From assembly GCF_019749295.1 (NCBI RefSeq), contig NZ_JACWFG010000011.1, positions 434,001 to 498,000 of the forward strand: DNA of 64,000 bases, written 5' to 3'. This document shows positions 61,938 through 64,000 of the stretch, piece by piece. A program made the position numbers and the translations under genes. Source of the stretch: Neobacillus niacini (GTDB taxonomy: Bacteria > Bacillota > Bacilli > Bacillales > Cytobacillaceae). The notes beneath the pieces were generated by a model. That model made no database searches and was not told the DNA's origin. It saw only the letters and a program-made list of their open reading frames with translations. Position 1 is the first letter of the stretch; the number at the start of each line of letters is the position of its first letter.

Positions 61938-62945
61938 TTATTCACCATTAATAATTTTGGAGCGATCTTCCATTTGCGGCGGTTCCTCAAACCATCCGTT
62001 TTTAATCTTAAGCTTAATCCCTTCTTGAGCGTATGTATAACCATCTTTGGCTAAGAACATTGTTTTTACGGAAATATCCTTCCTCATACTAAAATAGGTT
62101 CCAAAAGCATTTCCTACCAAACCAAATCCATTAAGAAGATAAATACAATGCATCATTAACTTATCAGAAAATGGGGGCACAGTTGATGTTGTTACCGTGC
62201 AACCTGAAGTAGCAGAAAATTGGACATCGCTTTCTAGAAGAATATCTTCCATGATTTTGATTTGCTTCTTAGCAAGCTCCATCCCTTTAGCAAAATATTG
62301 TTTAACTTCTTTATTCTTAGCACATTGTGCAAAACCTGTAATGAGCTGTAGCCCAATATTATTTGTCTCAATTCCATGATGAAGAATACCCAGCTCTATG
62401 TCATTTAAAGCTCGTTTATCTCCAAAAGGGTTTAAGCCATCCAAGTAGTTTTTACTCTTAATAAATTCATTTGTCTTTGGCATCGTTACTTTTGGAGGTA
62501 AAGTTAGAATTCCTCTTTCAAGCAAGTAAAGGGTAGACAATTTATAAATTTTCTGTGTGACTGTTGTTAGTCCCTCATAAATTTGCATAACTTTATCATT
62601 ATATGCCATATTCATATTAATGGTGTACATGCCCATGCTTACTTCTTTTAATATTCGGACAAACATGACATCAAACCCATTATCAAATAACTTAGGAGCT
62701 TCCAAATAAACATCTTCCTTTGTGTAGCCAATTGGTTTCACCATACCTTGCTGCTCAAAGATCTGCTCCATTTGCAGTACATAGAAATTTAACTCCTGCC
62801 ACAAACCACCAAGAATATTCGAGGCTTGCTGGTCATCTGACTTTTCGATAAAATGTTCCAACATTCTCATAATTAGGGTCTTTTCTTGATATGTAAGCCA
62901 TAGTGTTCCTATTTCTGAAGCGCTTAACGGGTTTGTTAATATCAA
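61938..62945 (-). CDS. DUF3231 family protein (paralog 4)
   Basis: A 335-residue DUF3231 protein with the same two-half layout: LSASEIGTLWLTYQEKTLIM begins the first half and NDIELGILHHGIETNNIGL the second. GFAQCAKNKEVKQYFAKGME and TVPPFSDKLMMHCIYLLNG match the other copies, and the end GWFEEPPQMEDRSK is the variant of the shared C-terminal motif. TTG 62945 follows AGGAGGT on the minus strand. It is isolated from the other copies. Confidence 0.87.
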   Translation of the reverse strand: MILTNPLSASEIGTLWLTYQEKTLIMRMLEHFIEKSDDQQASNILGGLWQELNFYVLQMEQIFEQQGMVKPIGYTKEDVYLEAPKLFDNGFDVMFVRILKEVSMGMYTINMNMAYNDKVMQIYEGLTTVTQKIYKLSTLYLLERGILTLPPKVTMPKTNEFIKSKNYLDGLNPFGDKRALNDIELGILHHGIETNNIGLQLITGFAQCAKNKEVKQYFAKGMELAKKQIKIMEDILLESDVQFSATSGCTVTTSTVPPFSDKLMMHCIYLLNGFGLVGNAFGTYFSMRKDISVKTMFLAKDGYTYAQEGIKLKIKNGWFEEPPQMEDRSKIINGE

Positions 62946-63149
62946 TACTATACCTCCTATTAAAGTGTTAAAAATACAATTACCCTTAATTTACCCAATT
63001 TAGTATAAAAATCCCTTTGGTTGCTAAAAAGTTATTTTGATATAACAAATTGTTATCGAACCTGTCCATTTTTGTGATTTATCTATATATAGAAGGTAAA
63101 GGAAATCTTTTTTAATTGGTTTCTTTTTTGAAAAAAAGGAGGAGAGAAT

Positions 63150-63836
63150 ATGATGAAAATAACTCATGCCGCAGGACATGCACTAGTTACAGCAGGGAAG
63201 CAATCACCTGATAGGTATAAGGAATGGCAGGTTACGAGTGAAATTGTTCAGCAAGTGATGAAGGAATTGGAAACATATGAAGGTGTATCACAAAAAAGGA
63301 TTGATGATCCAACTGGGAAAAGCGATATTCCACTTAAGAGGCGATGCGATATCATAAATGAATGGGACGCTGATGTCCATATCGACTACCATCTGAATGC
63401 TTTCGGAACTGGTTGGAACACTGCAGGCGGCACTGAAACCTACACATATATAACAAAGCCTAAAGAGGCGGCAGACCTTGCTGAAAAACTACAAACCAAC
63501 CTAGTAAAGGAATTAGGGTTTCGAAATCGTGGAGTCAAAGCTGCGGATTTCCAAATGGTAAGAGAAACGAAAATGACAGCGATAATAATAGAATTCGCCT
63601 TTATGACTAACCAAAACGAAGCCATGAAAATGAGGAGTGCAGAGTATCAGAAAAGAGCAGCAAAAGCAGTTGTGGATGGGTTAGTTGATCAGTATGGACT
63701 GAAAAAGAAACCTGCTGGTTCATCAACTACGAATGTGCTTTATACTGTACAAGTTGGAGCTTTTTCAGACATTAATCGAGCAAAGGGCTTGGTCGATGAG
63801 TTAAAAGCAAAAGGGTATCCCGCAATCATTGTTTAA
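63150..63836 (+). CDS. N-acetylmuramoyl-L-alanine amidase with short SPOR-like end
   Basis: A 228-residue amidase_3 family protein without a visible signal peptide, as for CwlC-type mother-cell lytic enzymes. Zinc-ligand candidates are His in HAAGHALVTAG, Glu in YKEWQ and His in IDYHLNAFG; the catalytic Glu lies in IIIEFAFMTN. The last 30 residues (TVQVGAFSDINRAKGLVDEL onward) are only the first half of a SPOR domain and end abruptly. The start follows AAAGGAGG. It would cleave the peptide from glycan strands. Confidence 0.85.
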   Translation: MMKITHAAGHALVTAGKQSPDRYKEWQVTSEIVQQVMKELETYEGVSQKRIDDPTGKSDIPLKRRCDIINEWDADVHIDYHLNAFGTGWNTAGGTETYTYITKPKEAADLAEKLQTNLVKELGFRNRGVKAADFQMVRETKMTAIIIEFAFMTNQNEAMKMRSAEYQKRAAKAVVDGLVDQYGLKKKPAGSSTTNVLYTVQVGAFSDINRAKGLVDELKAKGYPAIIV

Positions 63837-63879
63837 CATATATTCTAGTATAAATATCAGTCATAAATATATTTATTTT

Positions 63880-63907
63880 ACATCTCTTATAAAGAGGTGT
63901 ATTTTTT
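63880..63907 (+). terminator. Terminator hairpin that contains the next gene's binding site
   Basis: ACATCTCTT (63880-63888) pairs with AAGAGGTGT (63892-63900), followed by ATTTTTT. AGAGGTG (63893-63899) is also the ribosome binding site for ATG 63908. Confidence 0.7.
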
Positions 63908-64000
63908 ATGCGAAAAAAGAAGATTATTTGGTCAATTATAATAGTAATTCTGATAGCAGCATTTTATCAAATAATGTTAAGAGGAAAAACAGTTACCTAC
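63908..64000 (+). CDS. Membrane-anchored protein, 5' end only
   Basis: An open frame begins at ATG 63908, eight bases after AGAGGTG, and is cut by the window end after 31 codons. It has a basic start (MRKKK), a hydrophobic helix (about 6-23) and the polar beginning of an extracytoplasmic part. The family cannot be told. Confidence 0.6.
   Translation, partial: MRKKKIIWSIIIVILIAAFYQIMLRGKTVTY

Overview
The window is chromosomal DNA from an endospore-forming, AT-rich Firmicute of the family Bacillaceae, most like Bacillus/Neobacillus. The evidence is a GerA-type germinant-receptor operon, two Spo0E-like phosphatases, a SleB/CwlJ-type hydrolase, S-box and preQ1 riboswitches, AGGAGG-type ribosome binding sites, frequent GTG/TTG starts and rho-independent terminators after most operons. 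No rRNA, tRNA, CRISPR array, prophage or intact transposase gene is visible. The one mobile-looking item is a 300-bp non-autonomous element.

Layout. 1-4.5 kb: a small membrane protein, then gerA-gerB-gerC plus a small two-helix D-type subunit. 4.6-10.4 kb: assimilatory nitrite reductase (nirB-nirD), a formate/nitrite-family channel, a siroheme methyltransferase and a TrpD2-like protein. 10.5-19.7 kb: sulfate assimilation behind an S-box (SAM-I) riboswitch (cysH-cysP-sat-cysC-cobA-sirB), then cysJ-cysI. Siroheme made by the two methyltransferases and SirB serves both the nitrite and the sulfite reductase, but no sirC is present here. 20.7-23.8 kb: an SsuABC-type ABC transporter for organosulfur compounds and an OsmC protein. 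24-27.4 kb: a J-domain protein, and queF divergent from queC-queD-queE, each side with its own preQ1-I riboswitch. 27.3-27.7 kb: the 300-bp element, flanked by an exact 28-bp duplication of the queE terminator hairpin.

28-41.5 kb: FbpA-like protein, a DUF3231 protein, a class A PBP, a KatX-like catalase, VOC and SRPBCC proteins, two tandem DUF3231 genes, a tiny Spo0E-like gene, an acetyltransferase, a CcpA-type-controlled micro-ORF, a DUF2383 ferritin-like protein, and an ECF sigma factor with its own ECF-type promoter followed by a membrane-anchored putative anti-sigma factor. 41.5-64 kb: spore-hydrolase-like protein, luciferase-like oxidoreductase, gamma-carbonic-anhydrase-like protein, AraC/GyrI regulator, Ktr/Trk potassium channel subunit, threonine aldolase, an FMN/FAD/Fe-S oxidoreductase, a cupin, an amino-acid permease, a PabB-PabC fusion, a NlpC/P60-like protein, an ABC-2 exporter, two small proteins, a manganese catalase, a fourth DUF3231 protein, an amidase with half a SPOR domain and a truncated last gene.

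The most unusual signal is non-coding. Four intergenic regions (7434-7641, 23798-23948, 42308-42619, 43781-43983) hold tandem arrays of near-exact 52-bp units whose ends form inverted repeats. Sequence differs between loci but period and architecture are kept. I know no named family for them.
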